Shown here in pieces: positions 22,701 through 34,819 of a stretch of DNA of 64,000 nt; the stretch's first letter is position 1; each line of letters begins with the position of its first letter. Position numbers and translations under genes: made by a program. Below the pieces are notes generated by a model that saw nothing but the letters and a program-made list of their open reading frames with translations, was not told the origin of the DNA and did no database searches. Source of the DNA: Tubulanus polymorphus (taxonomy: Eukaryota; Nemertea; Palaeonemertea; Tubulaniformes; Tubulanidae); assembly GCF_964204645.1 (NCBI RefSeq), contig NC_134030.1, forward strand, positions 5,640,278 through 5,704,277. Direction: 5' to 3'.

Positions 22701-24095
22701 TTGGTTTAAAACTACTAAACCCTAGGAAATATCTTTTAATTTGTCAAAAAAAATATGAAGCCATGAACGTTTGAGCTAACGAAAGGCAATTATATCTCAT
22801 ATCAGTTCCAAAATCTACCTTTTAATGTCAGTGACGAGTTTATTTTTTTCTTGTACGACGCGTTTATGATGCATTCTGTGGAAATCGCGGTCCTTTCTCA
22901 GTTTCACGTACATATCCTTCGTTTTCCTGGAAATTACGATAAAAAGTAAGTACACCATGAGAGCAATCTGGACCCCTACGAAATGTCTTATGCCAAGACT
23001 GAGGTGGATCCCACTTGTGGCCTTCAGCGTAGCTGTTTTGGAATGCCCTTTTTCCCCTTCCATTTTCCTAGAGTAGATCCTCCCCCATTGACACAATTTT
23101 AATCCTCAATTACCACAGTCGACTGTGGAGATCTTCAGACTCTATGTGCAACCGCGACCTTAGGTGGGAACTTACACAGCGGCATCTTTGAATCGATCAC
23201 GTTCAGTTCGTAGGAATTTCACTTCATTATCGAGTTGCTGATTACGAATATAAATATCAGGGACAACATCAACATCTTCTTCATTTAATAAACCCTTCTG
23301 TTGTAATTCATACCTGGAAAAAGTTACAACAAATTATCGAACACAATTTTCTATCAATTTTGAAAGTGTCTACGGTCTGATCTTACCATTCAGTTTGAAA
23401 GCAATCAAAAGTTCTCATCATTCCCATTTTGACTAAGAAATTTCGCATGAAATCATCAATTAATTCGGGACGATGCGATAACTCTTTCCTGGCGATCGAT
23501 TCTTTGCGAATCTTTGATTCTTCGTCTTGTGATTTTTCCTGAATCGCTCGCACAGCTGCGTCGAGATCTTCTTCCTCTGTGTAAAAAAGAACAATGCTAT
23601 CAATTTATAATTTAACCCAAAATCAGACCTGCCTTAGTTATCTGTGCCAGGAGGTAGGATATCAAACTAAACTTTAACTAAAGGCCACCCGAGGGAGGCT
23701 AAAATTACCTTCAACTTCAATGTCATCATCGACAGGGACTTCTTCATACTCATAATCCTCATCTAAATCTTGTATTATCTGCTCCTCTATTTTATGATGG
23801 TGAAAGAAAAATAACTTTCTTGTTGTTTGAGTTAACGAAAGAAGTTCAAAATCATATCATATTCTGAAAAGACTGATTTGAAGAAAGTTCATTGTTGGTT
23901 TAGTCTTTTTAGAAATTGTTTAAACTTACAAGGGCCAAATCATGCTACATTTTCAAAAGCCAAATATGCAGCAAATATGCAGTACTTATAAATGAGGAAG
24001 TAACAAAACGGATGGGCCGAAAACCTGCTGGTGTGGCAAATAAAAAGGATACTTTGCAGATAAAATTTATTTCCATCCAATACATCGGTCGCCAT
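19734..24095 (-). CDS. SPAG16: SPAG16/PF20, axonemal central-apparatus WD-repeat protein
   Basis: Fifteen minus-strand exons close in phase to 619 residues (human about 631): 24095-24053, 23786-23709, 23576-23387, 23313-23176, 22926-22819, 22618-22431, 22113-21959, 21860-21727, 21427-21284, 21118-21018, 20926-20842, 20720-20594, 20499-20434, 20233-20042, 19844-19734. The N-terminal half is acidic (DEDYEYEEVPVDDD), then helical with MRNFLVKMGMMRTFDCFQTEW-like LisH-type sequence and a coiled coil (HRMHHKRVVQEKNKL). The C-terminal half carries about seven WD repeats (SGDTTVKIWDF, SSADKTLSLWDA, GSDYTVRVWS). SPAG16 orthologues sit in the central pair of motile cilia and flagella. The start uses the ATG in an AAGATGG context 13 bp from an RFX X-box. 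Exon 1 is very short (43 nt) but matches the N-terminal FYLQ...EQ of orthologues. Confidence 0.95.
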
Positions 24096-24361
24096 CTTGT
24101 TTTACGCGTTGTCTGGCAACGGCGTAACAAAGTTTCGCAATGGCTATAACAAAAATTAACACCAATCAACTTTTCTCTTTTTCTTATTGTTTTTGTATAT
24201 CTTGAATGTCAAGAATTTTGTTTTACCTTGATGAATGTTACGAAGTGCATGTTCTGATTATTTCTAAACTTCCATTTGGTAGAAAAAGTCGATCAAATTC
24301 AATTCAACTACAAAGCCGTCCCTGAGCGCTTAATGTCCCTGGTTCTAAAGTTTAACACAAA
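24096..24361. promoter_or_regulatory. Bidirectional promoter SPAG16/ORC4
   Basis: 266 bp separate the divergent start codons. It contains an RFX-type X-box at 24108-24120. No TATA box is evident. Confidence 0.6.
24108..24120. promoter_or_regulatory. RFX X-box
   Basis: GTTGTCTGGCAAC is an imperfect palindrome matching the GTTGYC-N-GGCAAC consensus of RFX factors, which drive ciliary genes. It lies 13 bp upstream of the SPAG16 start codon. Confidence 0.7.
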
Positions 24362-27300
24362 ATGATCGACCCAGATTCAATATCCGAAGCCCAAAGAGTA
24401 ATCCGAGAACGAATATGCCAGCACAGGATACCGTTCGAAATTAAATGTTGTCACGAAGAACAAAGGTAAGGAAGAGTTTGTAATTTTTCCGTTTGAAATA
24501 GCAAAAATCGCTCTGCGAAAAATGCAGACGCTTCAAATTTTCAACATCTGATCTGTCATGTCACTCACTTTCAGTCGATTATTAGACTTGATACAGAGAA
24601 CGGCTAAAGTGGGTGAGAGTAACTCATTATTAGTGATAGGACCGAGAGGCAGTGGCAAAACTGTGGTGAGTTTCAACCTATTCCTGCAATAATGGTCAGG
24701 ATAGGAAGGATCAAATGTGCCGATCCTTTCCTCAATAACTCCTCGACTTTGCGTGGTGTCACATGGATTTAAGTAAGCCAATTCATTACAATACATTACA
24801 GATTCTGAATCAAATTTTACAAGAGCTAAAACAAAACAAAGAAGTGAGAGAAAATCTATTGGAAGTGAAACTGAACGGTAAGAATTCCCTTTATCAATTT
24901 CCCATCAGACGCAAGTCTGAATTCTCATAGAGAATAACCGTCTCAAAATGATTTCACAGGATTGGTTCAGACCGATGATAGAATTGCGTTGAAAGAAATA
25001 ACTCGGCAATTAAAACTAGAAAATACAGTCGGAGACAAAGTATTCGTAAGTATAATCCAGGTCAACACCTGGCTGACTAGACTCTAGCTGCAGCCAGCAC
25101 CAGTGAAATAGTTGCTGGTAAAGTATGACTTATAATATTGCAAATTTTGCATTATTCAAATTTTAACTTTAAACCGAGGCTGGTAAATTAGGGTTCTCCA
25201 CTGTACAGTTTAGGTATTGCATTTCCCAGTCCTGTTAAAGTGGCTGGTAGTTCTTCAATTCACGATGATACGCCACACTCACTGGATGAAGTCAAAAGAA
25301 GTTGATTATTTTTGTACAATCGGGCCCTCCGAATTCTATCACATATTGATGTACGATTGTATTGTACTATTCTAGGGCTCATTTGCAGAAAATTTACAGT
25401 TCTTATTGGAGTCATTGAAAAGTGGTAAGTATGAAATTAGAATCTAATCATGAAATTAACCAGAATTCCAAAAATGAGATTCTACCTTACTGTAACATCC
25501 AGACATCTCTTGATAACTGAAACTTGTTTCTAGCGAATCTTTTCACAATTTATTAATAAACGAAAACACTGACTGTGTTGTAACCATATCCCACTATAAG
25601 AATGAAAGAAGTCATAAATGACCCCTTCATCTGGTTTGTTTTACTCTTGTTGTAGAATCAATTTTATATTGATAAACGTTTTGTGCTGTGTTCCAAGTCA
25701 GCCGGTACCGAGTAAGGTTATATCCACTGTATAATCAATTATTTGTATCACTTTTTCAGGAAATCAGGGCAGTAAATCGATTGTGTTCATTTTGGATGAG
25801 TTTGATTTGTTTACGTTCCACAAGAATCAGACTTTATTGTATAATCTATTCGATGTATCGCAATCAGCTCAAACACCGATCTGTGTGATTGGATTGACAT
25901 GTAGACTTGTGAGTATGAACAATTTATTCTCCATCTATGTACGTTCCCCCTAGACATAGGTGTATGTGTGAAATGTATCTAATCTGAATTTTTCATAAAC
26001 TGGATTAGGCAGGTTTCAATCGAAAGTTATCTGGTTGAAGAATATCAATTCTGGATCACAAACTCTCTTTCTGGCCTTTTACTCGGGTTTGCAGACAGTC
26101 ATTCCGGAATACGTAGAGCATATCGTATTCTGGTCAAAACTAACTTGCTATAAGAGTATTCCAAAAATGATAGACGAATTAAAACCTGTCTTCAGTTTCA
26201 TTTGTCCTCAATGATCAGGATTAACCCTTTCAATGCGTCTTCACCGCAGTGCGGTGTATAGATTGGTGATGTATTTTGCTAGTACACCGCACTGCGGTGT
26301 ATTGATGTAATTAGTAATTAATTTCTATCTCTATTGAAAGATGGCAGCACCTGTCAAACATAGTGAAATACTAGTAACTAACAATGCACCGCGCTGCGGT
26401 GTAGACGCACTATAGTGGTATTCCCGTTAACACACTAGGGTGGAATTTTTTAAAATTTTCAAATTATCTCCAGCACTATAGGGTATTGATTAGTCAGCAC
26501 TGAAAGGGTTAAGCAGGTTTAACTGTATTCCCCTCGGTCGGACTCATATTTTCGTCTTAATTTTGTGAATGACAGAATACAATCCTCATGAATTTGTAAC
26601 TGTGCCTCTACTCTTACAGGATGTTACCGAGCTGCTTGAAAAGCGAGTTAAATCAAGATTCTCACATCGACAGATTTATTTATTCAACAATTTCTCATTT
26701 ACGGAATACTGTGATATATTCGAGCGCTATCTCACGTTACCCGCTGATTTCACTGATAAATCATATGCTAAGAAATGGAATAGCCACATACATGTGAGTC
26801 AGATGAAACACTTTAATCCATGTCAACTGTAGAATTGATAAGAAAGTTCAATGATTAAACTTGATGCAATAAAACTAGAATTTTTAAAACAGAACCACCA
26901 CCTTTCGGCTGTTGACTGTCAGCCATCATCAAGAAGACAAACTTCCTGATTATAAACAACCTAAACATTGTGGTTTAATTTTAATAAATCTTCATTGCAT
27001 TGAATTCCATTGTAGGAGTTTTCTACTATTTATCTACTGGTACACATAAGTGCTACACTGAATATATTGTCGTGTCTTCTGAAGCTTATTATCCGTATGT
27101 TATATGTAAAATGGTCATCGTTTCAGAAATTACGGAAAGACTCTGCAGTTGTTGATATCCTAAAAAAACAGTATCATCTGTCAAAAGACATTCGAGCATT
27201 ACAGGCTCTTATGGTAAGGAACAAAGTTCTTAGTTTACGCCACAAGGTTAAGAACTCTGTATGTCTGTAGTTATTGTCATCCATCAGTCTGTCATTATAA

Positions 27301-28648
27301 ATTGCTATTGTTGATGTTATAGAACGAAAATGTCAGCTATACGTTGAAAATGGTTGATTGTAAGGATAAAAGCAGAAATGAGGAAAAATTATTTCAAACT
27401 GACTAAACCCAATAATTAGAAAGAATGATTATCGGTGCATTTATGTTTTGGCTCAATTCTATGAGGCCTTTTCGAAGCTGAAAATAGCTGATGGAGTTTC
27501 TAAGTTTCTAATTGTGGGTGTTTTCAATTCAAATCAGACATTCACTTGTCTATGGGAACCGGAGAAAAGTAGTTATCAAAGCGGCCTATTAGTAATAAAT
27601 GTTCTTTTGTAGTATTTTCCAGTATTCAATACAAATGTTGATCAGCCATTTCTGGAAGCTGCTGATTTTTTGGAGGCTGTACAAACACTTTCACACGATA
27701 CTAAGTCATCAATGCTACAGGGTAAGTGCACCGTTAAAGTCTAACTACATTGTCAAATTTAATTCATTTTCAATTATATCTGAATTCTACGGAATTTTCA
27801 CGAAGTCGAATGTACATAGAGTTGATATTCTCATGAATTCCAGATACAATTGTCTACTGATTTCAGGTATTTCAATTCTGGAATTATGTTTGATGATCGC
27901 GATGAAACATTTGGATGAAATTTACGAAGGAGAACCGTTCAATTTTGAGATGGTTTATGACAGTGAGTATCTAAAACTACTTGTTAAATGTTGTAACTGC
28001 CTGTAAATGATGTAAGAACGATGTATAAATACTGAGTATAAAGGTATATAAATAATGATTTAAACTAATATTCGCTGGAACTTGTTTTTCCCTAGAATAT
28101 AAGCAGTTTTCTCAGAAGAAATCTACTATGCAGACGTTTGAAAGAGCAGTTGTTTTAAAAGTATGTTTCATTCTATGTTTAGATTATTTGATGAGGTGAC
28201 ATTGATTATTTATAAGGGGTCATTCATTTATTACGTACGCATTTGGGGAGGGGGAGGGGGTCTGTGCAATTGCGTAATGTAATGCTTAATATATATGAAA
28301 GAATGGCCGATTTTGCGTACAGAGGGGGAGGGGGGGTTGAAAAATTCAAATTTTATGCGTACGTAATAAATGAATGATCCCTAAGGAATAATGTTTGTTT
28401 GGCTTTATGGCGTTCAGATCTTGGTTTTCCCAAGTTTTCATTGGTTTTTCCATAATGTTTTTCAGGCTTACGAACATTTGGTAGCGCTTGAATTAATACG
28501 GCCGGCTGATGGCGGTACAAAAACTCAGAAAGAATTCAAACCGATGAATTTACTCATAGATGGGACACAAATCGATGAAGCTGTGAAATCGTATCCAAAC
28601 TGTCCAACTGAGATAAAACAATGGTCAAAAAGTATGGCTATGGCTTGA
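24362..28648 (+). CDS. ORC4: ORC4, origin recognition complex subunit 4
   Basis: Twelve exons close in phase to 422 residues (human 436): 24362-24465, 24575-24665, 24802-24877, 24960-25045, 25376-25424, 25760-25908, 26620-26793, 27127-27213, 27613-27721, 27867-27962, 28096-28160, 28466-28648. It is an AAA+ ATPase with Walker A GPRGSGKT (57-64), Walker [10 protein letters not shown] (143-151) and a sensor-1 region with [12 protein letters not shown]. The block [16 protein letters not shown] is near-identical to human ORC4. A winged-helix C-terminal part follows ([26 protein letters not shown]). The protein acts in the nucleus in the ORC ring that loads MCM helicase onto replication origins. 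It is head-to-head with SPAG16. AATAAA lies at 28715-28720. Confidence 0.96.
26221..26512. mobile_element. piggyBac-like MITE (copy 1)
   Basis: TTAA target sites (26221-26224 and 26509-26512) flank imperfect termini CCCTTTCAATGCGTC and GCACTGAAAGGG. The interior has repeated ACCGCACTGCGGTGTA palindromes. It is homologous to 32669-32970. It lies in ORC4 intron 6. Confidence 0.85.
26872..26960 (-). repeat. TGATGA-hairpin-GAAA repeat fragment
   Basis: On the minus strand, CTTGATGATGGCTGACAGTC then AACAGCCGAAAGGTGG forms TGATGA, a GGCTG/CAGCC hairpin and GAAA. It lies in ORC4 intron 7. Confidence 0.65.
28216..28381. mobile_element. MITE with GGGGTCATTCATTTATTACG termini (copy 2)
   Basis: Inverted ends GGGGTCATTCATTTATTACG and CGTAATAAATGAATGATCCC, flanked by TAA on both sides (3-bp duplication, PIF/Harbinger style). 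The core is shared with 10589-10747. It lies in ORC4 intron 11. Confidence 0.88.
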
Positions 28649-28714
28649 GATGGCTGAGTGAGGCAAAAGTGATTTGTTTATTTCATTGTATATTTAGTGA
28701 TTTGAATTTTGTAA

Positions 28715-28720
28715 AATAAA
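28715..28720 (+). terminator. Polyadenylation signal, ORC4
   Basis: AATAAA 67 bp after the ORC4 stop codon. Confidence 0.65.
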
Positions 28721-28779
28721 TGTTGTGATTTGCTTAATTATATCATTGGAGGTATTTAGTAGAATTCAAAATGAGGATT

Positions 28780-29300
28780 CGAACCCAACCAAATCAATGG
28801 ATTTTCGCGCGCTTCGGGATTCCCTCGTCGGTGGCAGGTGCGCGTGACGTATAAACGAACGCACCACGTGATGATTGGGTGGGGTCAATCAGGGATAATT
28901 GACGGCCGCCATTTTGACGAAGAGTGACAGCGTCGGATCGTAAGTTTAGCTGCCACTCAAAATCTATCCGCTTCGAATATCGCCGTTAGACGACGATAAC
29001 ACGGGCCTAGAATAACTTTTACGCAAAAAGGCAATCGTGAACTATGAAATGAAGCCTATTTCGAGGTGAACCGATGCCTATTTAGGCCGCTAGGCGACGA
29101 TAAACGGTTGACCTGCCCGCCGAAGGGGCAGTGTCTTGTAGCGATTGATTCATTGTCTGACGTGTATATTTATGTGTGATGTGTCGTGGTCGCCGTGTTT
29201 ATTGCTAATTATTCGTTCTGTCACACGTCAGCCTTACACTGACAGAGATATACGATGGCAGGGTGCTGCTGCAGTACCTCCTAAAAGCAGACGCTTGATA
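28780..29300. promoter_or_regulatory. CpG-rich likely promoter and 5' leader of the PKNOX gene
   Basis: This block is notably richer in CG dinucleotides than its surroundings (28800-29110). It contains GCCGCCATTTTG (YY1-like) followed by a splice-donor-like CGGATCGTAAGTTT near 28940. The first PKNOX coding exon lies about 1 kb downstream behind an acceptor at 29925, so a non-coding first exon here is likely. Confidence 0.5.
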
Positions 29301-29947
29301 ATTTTAAATATTTGAAGGTGATAAAACGCGGAAAAGCTTTGTTTGTCGTTTACTACTCCACCGTACTACACGCGCACGACACACAATACTCTCTTATCAT
29401 CGAATCAAGTGTCACCACTTCAATATCGTCACTTGTTGATTGAATACATTTCCATATTTCTGATGGTCAAACCACGAATCAATTATTATAGATCAAAAGC
29501 CTCTTATATAGAAGTAACGATTTTAGAGTAAAGAATTTTGATTGTTGTTAAATAAAGTTAATATTCTCAGTTTTCACCCGTACAGTCACTTAAATTATCA
29601 ATTACCAATTCAATATGTGTTACTGTTTTAATTGACTATATTGGTAAAGGTAATCAGTAATAGAATAGAATCAGTAGTTTTCTATGTATTTGATCCTAAT
29701 TGTAAGAAGCTTATGACCATTTCTTATACTCACTAGCTCCTCTAAAAATCAATAATTCTATATACACTGTACGCATAATGTGTATTGTTATAAGTTTTGT
29801 ATAGTTTTTGCTGAAAGTGAAAACAGTTTTAGGCCTTTGTATGTATTTGACGATAACCTATTGATATATTCTATTTAACTATCTGATATCTGATGTAAAA
29901 TATCGAATTGTTTTTTTTTTTTACAGTGACACTGTCACATTTGACAG

Positions 29948-32900
29948 ATGATGCAGGAACATGGAGGTTTACATGGCGCGTTACATATACCCCTAACAGT
30001 ATCACTGGCCGGATACCGACAAGATCAACAGTTACAACCACAAGTCATTCAAATAACGAAATCAGAACAGCTTCAAAATCCGGACATGCAACAGGCAGCT
30101 CAGCCCGGAAGGTACTGTGTCCCAGTGTCCCTCAAGTGCAGATCCAGCAGGTTTCTATTTTGGAATACTCTTCTAGTGCGTTTGTTTTGACCAGAATACG
30201 CTCTGCCTATTCCGATATAGCATATGATCTGTAAACCTGATAGACGCTGCCAGTAGGGTGTTTCTATCTGTGTTGTACATAACACATTAACTACATGTTC
30301 TCCTGAAAGCGCTACAAGGCATCCTTCAATTTTAATGGGTTTTGCACTACTTTGGTACTTTTAATACCCGGTAGTGATGTCTATCATTATTGAAAACTGT
30401 CTACTGAGAGTTTTCAATCTGTAATTTTCATTTCTGAACCGGAATATGTTCAATCGAAACCTGCCTAGCCGTAGTCAGTGTGATATTTTGATCCCTTCAG
30501 TTTTATATAATTTGCTAAGTGTGTAAATCTAATTTCAGCCTTATTCAATTATCTACGTCCTCTGTACCTATGCAAGAGGTGGAAACAGTTCTGGAACCGG
30601 ACAAACAAGCTATTTACAGGTAAGGCTTGGTCATAGGTCCATATCCCCGAACTGCTTTCCTAGCTAAGACCAGAAACAGGCTAACACTGAACCCAGCAAG
30701 AGGTAGATGGCTTAAGATGTCTCCAGTTCCTGAGTTGATTAACTCCTATTCAAACAGTCATTGAAATCCTGAGAAAATTAACCATGTATGTCAAATTATT
30801 GATGAAACACTTTGTGTGTTGTCAAGATGATATAAAATTTCTACAATTAGAATGAAAATTCCAAAGCTGTTTCCTTGAGCTAGTGTAGTTTTTTCGACGT
30901 TTTGACTAATCCTATTTCTAGTCCTCTTCAGATTTCGCATTCTGATGGTGGGATTATTTAAAGCGAACTTCAACAATCTGTTTTTTGTTTGTTTCAGGCA
31001 TCCTTTATTTCCGTTGATGGCTCTGTTATTTGAGAAGTGCGAACAGGCGACTCAGACGCCCGATTGTCCGACTGCTGACAGTTTCGACGTCGATATCCAA
31101 GCTTTCGTTCATCAACAAGAACAAGAACGAAAACCTTTCTTCAGCGACGAACCTGAACTCGATAATTTGGTGAGTAAAATTCTGTTTAGTTTCTTAGATT
31201 CAACAAGTAGTTTGTAACTGTCTAACTGTAGGTCCTCAGAGTGTGTAGTTGAACCTTGTTGATCCCTTAAATCATAACGGGAAATGTTTGAAACTTTTTT
31301 AACAAAATGCCAAAAACTCCTTCAAGTTTGCAGTTGTACAGTAAAATACCCCTAAATCGAAAACAGTTGGGACCTGGATTTTTCTTTTTACCCAATAAGG
31401 CAGTCACCAAATAAGAAACAAAGTTTAGGTAGTGTTAAGTATTGAAAATTGCTTACAAAAGCACTGAATTACTGGTTTACCAAGTTAACAGTTATTACGA
31501 TTTAGGAGTAAATTGGTATATGAAAGTGATGCAGATGCTTTCTCAAGATTTTATATCCAGGAATTACTGATCTGTAGGGACCCAGTAAAATCTAATAAAT
31601 TCTTAATGCATGTCTCCAGAAATCAGGAAAAAAAATTAAGATTTTTGACAAGATACTTGTCCTTCAGTAATTTTTCTAAAAAATCAAAAAATTACCCTTT
31701 TGGACTTAACTTTTCATTCTGAGCATCGGAAGAACTATTAACGAAATATTATGGTTATTATTGATTTTTAGATGGTGAAAGCGATCCAAGTTTTGAGAAT
31801 TCATTTATTAGAACTGGAAAAAGTAAACGAACTATGCAAAGATTTCTGTACGCGGTACATCAGCTGTTTGAAGGGTAAATTACAAAGCGAGCAGTTATTG
31901 CGATCGGAGAACGACTGCGACGACTCGATGCAGTTCGAGTGTACGTCTCCGGGCGCGGATACCGGCGCGTCGTCGTCGATCGCTCCCGTCAGTCAACAGA
32001 CTCCCGCCGGTAATGTCGTTATGCAGAACTCGGCCGCGCAGCCGGCTAGTCTGAATCAAGGTCAGATCATCTCCGGCGGAACGGTTTATCAAATGGTGCA
32101 AACTCCGCAAGGACTCGTCGCGCAGCCTATACAGGTAAAACGCTTCAACTTTTCATTCAAACTTTTATGCTACCTAATGGTACTGTGGCACTCAAGGCAA
32201 TTTCCTGTGACTGGTAGACTGATATTAATCTCAGTATTTCAGAATTAATGAGCAAAACTTTCAGTTGATGATATAACGGTTTATTCTGACACTTTTGACT
32301 AAACTTCATCAGATTTAGTCAAAACTTTGAAATTGTTAAGAATAAACGGTTACAACTGTGGGTTTTGCTCATTAATGCAATTTCCTTTATGTTTTTGATC
32401 AGAAACCTTAATCAAAGGCAAACTGGGAGCGGGATACACTTACGATGAGGGTTTTGTATCCCGAGAAGATGCGAACTCCGTAGAATTGTATAATTTGAAT
32501 GTTGTAGATGGGTTTCATCTAAATTTTAGATACAGACTGTACCACCTATACAACCAGCAGTAACACAAGCGAGTGTGATCCACGGTAGTACGCCGCTTTC
32601 ACAAATAGGTGTCACCTCAACTCCTTCATCTTCCACTGTTACAAGTACAGGTTAGTTTAAACACTCTATTAACCCTTTCAGTGCGTCTACACCGCAGTGC
32701 GGTGTATGAATCGGTGATGGATTTTGCTAGTACACCGCACTGTGGTGTATTGATGTTAGTAATTAGTAATTATCTCTCTTGAAAAATGGCAGCACCAGTC
32801 AAACATAGTGAAATATTAACTAACTAACTAACTAACGATACACCGCACCACGGTGTAGACGCACCACAGTGGTATTCCTGTTATTCAACACACTAGGGTG

Positions 32901-34745
32901 GGATTTCTCAAAATATTCAAATTATCTCCAGCACTATAAGATATCAATTAGTCAGCACTGAAAGGGTTAATAGGTGGTGCAATGGTGAAAAACATATATC
33001 CCTTTTCTTACTGTTGGCAATGATTGTGTAAATGTTGTATTTTCGGTTTCATTCAGGTCCAAATCTTCAGAACGCGTTCGTTTTCGAAGACGACGACGAT
33101 GACCCGAAAAAGAAAACGAAACGCGGAATTTTACCGAAACACGCGACGCAAGTGATGAAATCATGGCTTTTCCAACATATAGTGGTTCGTTTAGAAAGAA
33201 ATTTTCTGAATATTCTCCGCTTGCTAATAGTTGAATACATTGATATGACATATATTACAGTTATCATAATTGAAAATCATCTCATTTATCGGTAAATTGT
33301 TGATTGTTTAATTTCAGCATCCGTATCCAACTGAAGATGAAAAACGACAAATTGCTTCGCAAACGAATTTATCGCTTTTACAAGTCAATAATTGGTAAGT
33401 ATATTTTCCAGAGGTTTACGATTTTACATCAGCCCTACTGAAAATCAGCCACCCCTGTTCAAAAAACTGCTGCTACTCTACATGAATTGATGTTAATGTT
33501 CCACGTCAACGTACACTAAAGAATGAATGCAACTCCAAAACCAGCATTAAATGTAGAACACTGACAGGGTGGCCACCGACCTGGAAAACTCGGGAAATCA
33601 GAAAAAATCTGGAAAAAGACCAGGGAATTTTACTAAAAACCTGGAAAACTCGGGCAGTTGACCGCATGTTTCTTTATCAGTGCGCGATTCAATGAAAAAT
33701 TGATGAATTATAACATTTTAAACCTGAAAAGTTGTCTGGATTTTTGTGTAATCACATAGAAAAATCAGGGAAAACTCAGGAAATTTGTAAATGGGTAGAA
33801 AGTGGTGGCACCTTGATGGAGGACACTAGTTATTAGGATTTAAATGTTTACTGAGAGATGAATTCAAGTTATATATCTTAATCTCACAGGTTTATAAACG
33901 CGAGACGTCGTATTTTACAACCGATGCTCGACGCCAGTAACCCCGAACAGGCGAAAGTAAAAAAGAATCGACCGCAAAATCGTCCACTGCATCGATTCTG
34001 GCCGGATAGTATCGCGAACATTACGCCGCAGCTATCCACGACCGCGAGTAGTAACGATCAGAATAGTGTCGATAGTTCACAACCGGGAACGCCGACGTCC
34101 GATACGACCGTCGGGTCAGCGGCTGCTCAACTTCAGGCTCTTTCGTCACAGGCGGCCTTGAACCAAGTACAACAGACTACGCAAGGTCAGATGATCATAC
34201 CCGGAACTACGCGTAAGTCATCAAAAGGGTTTGCGGGTTTATTACAGGTCAAGGCATATTTTATTGAGTTTTCTTGAAAATCAGGGAATTTGTCTATGTG
34301 TTGTTCTTGCTGGTGATGAGTGAAACAACAAACCTCTTGAGAAGGAAAATCCCCATTGAGGATATCTTAAAATCTAATCAGGGAACTTTGGATCCCCTGA
34401 TCTGTAAGATTTAAATGCCACTACAGTAGACTTTGCTCGGCTTGGATTAGTTAAAAACTTTCCAAATACAATTCATATTATGACTCTTTAACAACTGGCC
34501 CCAGATTGATGAACCGGACGAATATACTTGAATGGTTGTTTATTTCAGTGGTGACTGCCGACGGACATCTTATCAATACAAACACGCCGGGAATATCGGT
34601 GAAAATTGACGGATTATCTCCGATGTTGAGCGGTCAGGGTAGTTCACAGGCTATTCTATTGAGCAGTATTTCACAGGGTAACGGTAATGCTAATCATGGA
34701 CTAGTACTCGATAACAGCGACACCGGATCCAGTTTAGGCGATTGA
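29948..34745 (+). CDS. PKNOX1: PKNOX/PREP TALE homeobox transcription factor
   Basis: Nine coding exons close in phase to 541 residues: 29948-30111, 30539-30619, 30998-31169, 31772-32134, 32530-32650, 33057-33184, 33318-33394, 33890-34212, 34549-34745. A MEIS/PREP N-terminal domain has HR1 ([18 protein letters not shown], from residue 83) and HR2 ([20 protein letters not shown], from 140). A Gln/Thr-rich linker leads to a TALE homeodomain (about 318-380) with an acidic run before RGILPKHAT, the three-residue PYP loop insertion and WFINARRR in helix 3. QNRP...RFWPDSIA is diagnostic of PREP rather than MEIS. PREP proteins pair with PBC homeoproteins on DNA in the nucleus. The exon 6 donor is taken at 33185 (GTTCGT), giving HIVHPYP with correct spacing. 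Vertebrates have PKNOX1 and PKNOX2; this is probably the single pre-duplicate gene. AATAAA lies at 35211-35216. Confidence 0.95.
30865..30940 (-). repeat. CTGAAGA-hairpin-AAACG repeat fragment
   Basis: On the minus strand, TCTGAAGAGGACTAGAAATA then GGATTAGTCAAAACGTCG has CTGAAGA, a GACTA/TAGTC hairpin and AAAACG. It lies in PKNOX intron 2. Confidence 0.6.
32244..32376. repeat. Fold-back element, PKNOX intron 4
   Basis: Inverted repeat with ends ATTAATGAGCAAAACTTTCA and a near-complementary 3' end (GGGTTTTGCTCATTAAT). Its centre is a GACTAAA/TTTAGTC hairpin around TCATCAG (32306-32312). Confidence 0.75.
32669..32970. mobile_element. piggyBac-like MITE (copy 2)
   Basis: TTAA on both sides, termini CCCTTTCAGTGCGTC and GCACTGAAAGGG, with interior ACACCGCAGTGCGGTGTA palindromes and an ACTA microsatellite run near 32817. 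It is homologous to 26221-26512 and fills most of PKNOX intron 5. Confidence 0.88.
33567..33814. mobile_element. MITE-like element with GGGTGGCCACC ends
   Basis: CAGGGTGGCCACCGACCTGG at one end and an imperfect AAGTGGTGGCACCTTG at the other, with repeated ACCTGGAAAACTCGG inside. It lies in PKNOX intron 7. Confidence 0.6.
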
Positions 34746-34819
34746 ATGAGAGAGTTTGGTGGTCTATCGAGATTTGACTAGCAAATATCGAATGAATTGC
34801 GAAATTCTGCGCACTGTTA

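Noticed and set aside
28770-28795. Minus-strand GGGTTCGAATCC resembling a tRNA T arm, also near 44865-44885
   Set aside because: Only the T arm resembles a tRNA; the rest of the cloverleaf is absent.
29908-30234. 108-codon frame overlapping PKNOX exon 1
   Set aside because: Alternative frame of the exon; the 29948 frame splices in phase to the MEIS/PREP domain.
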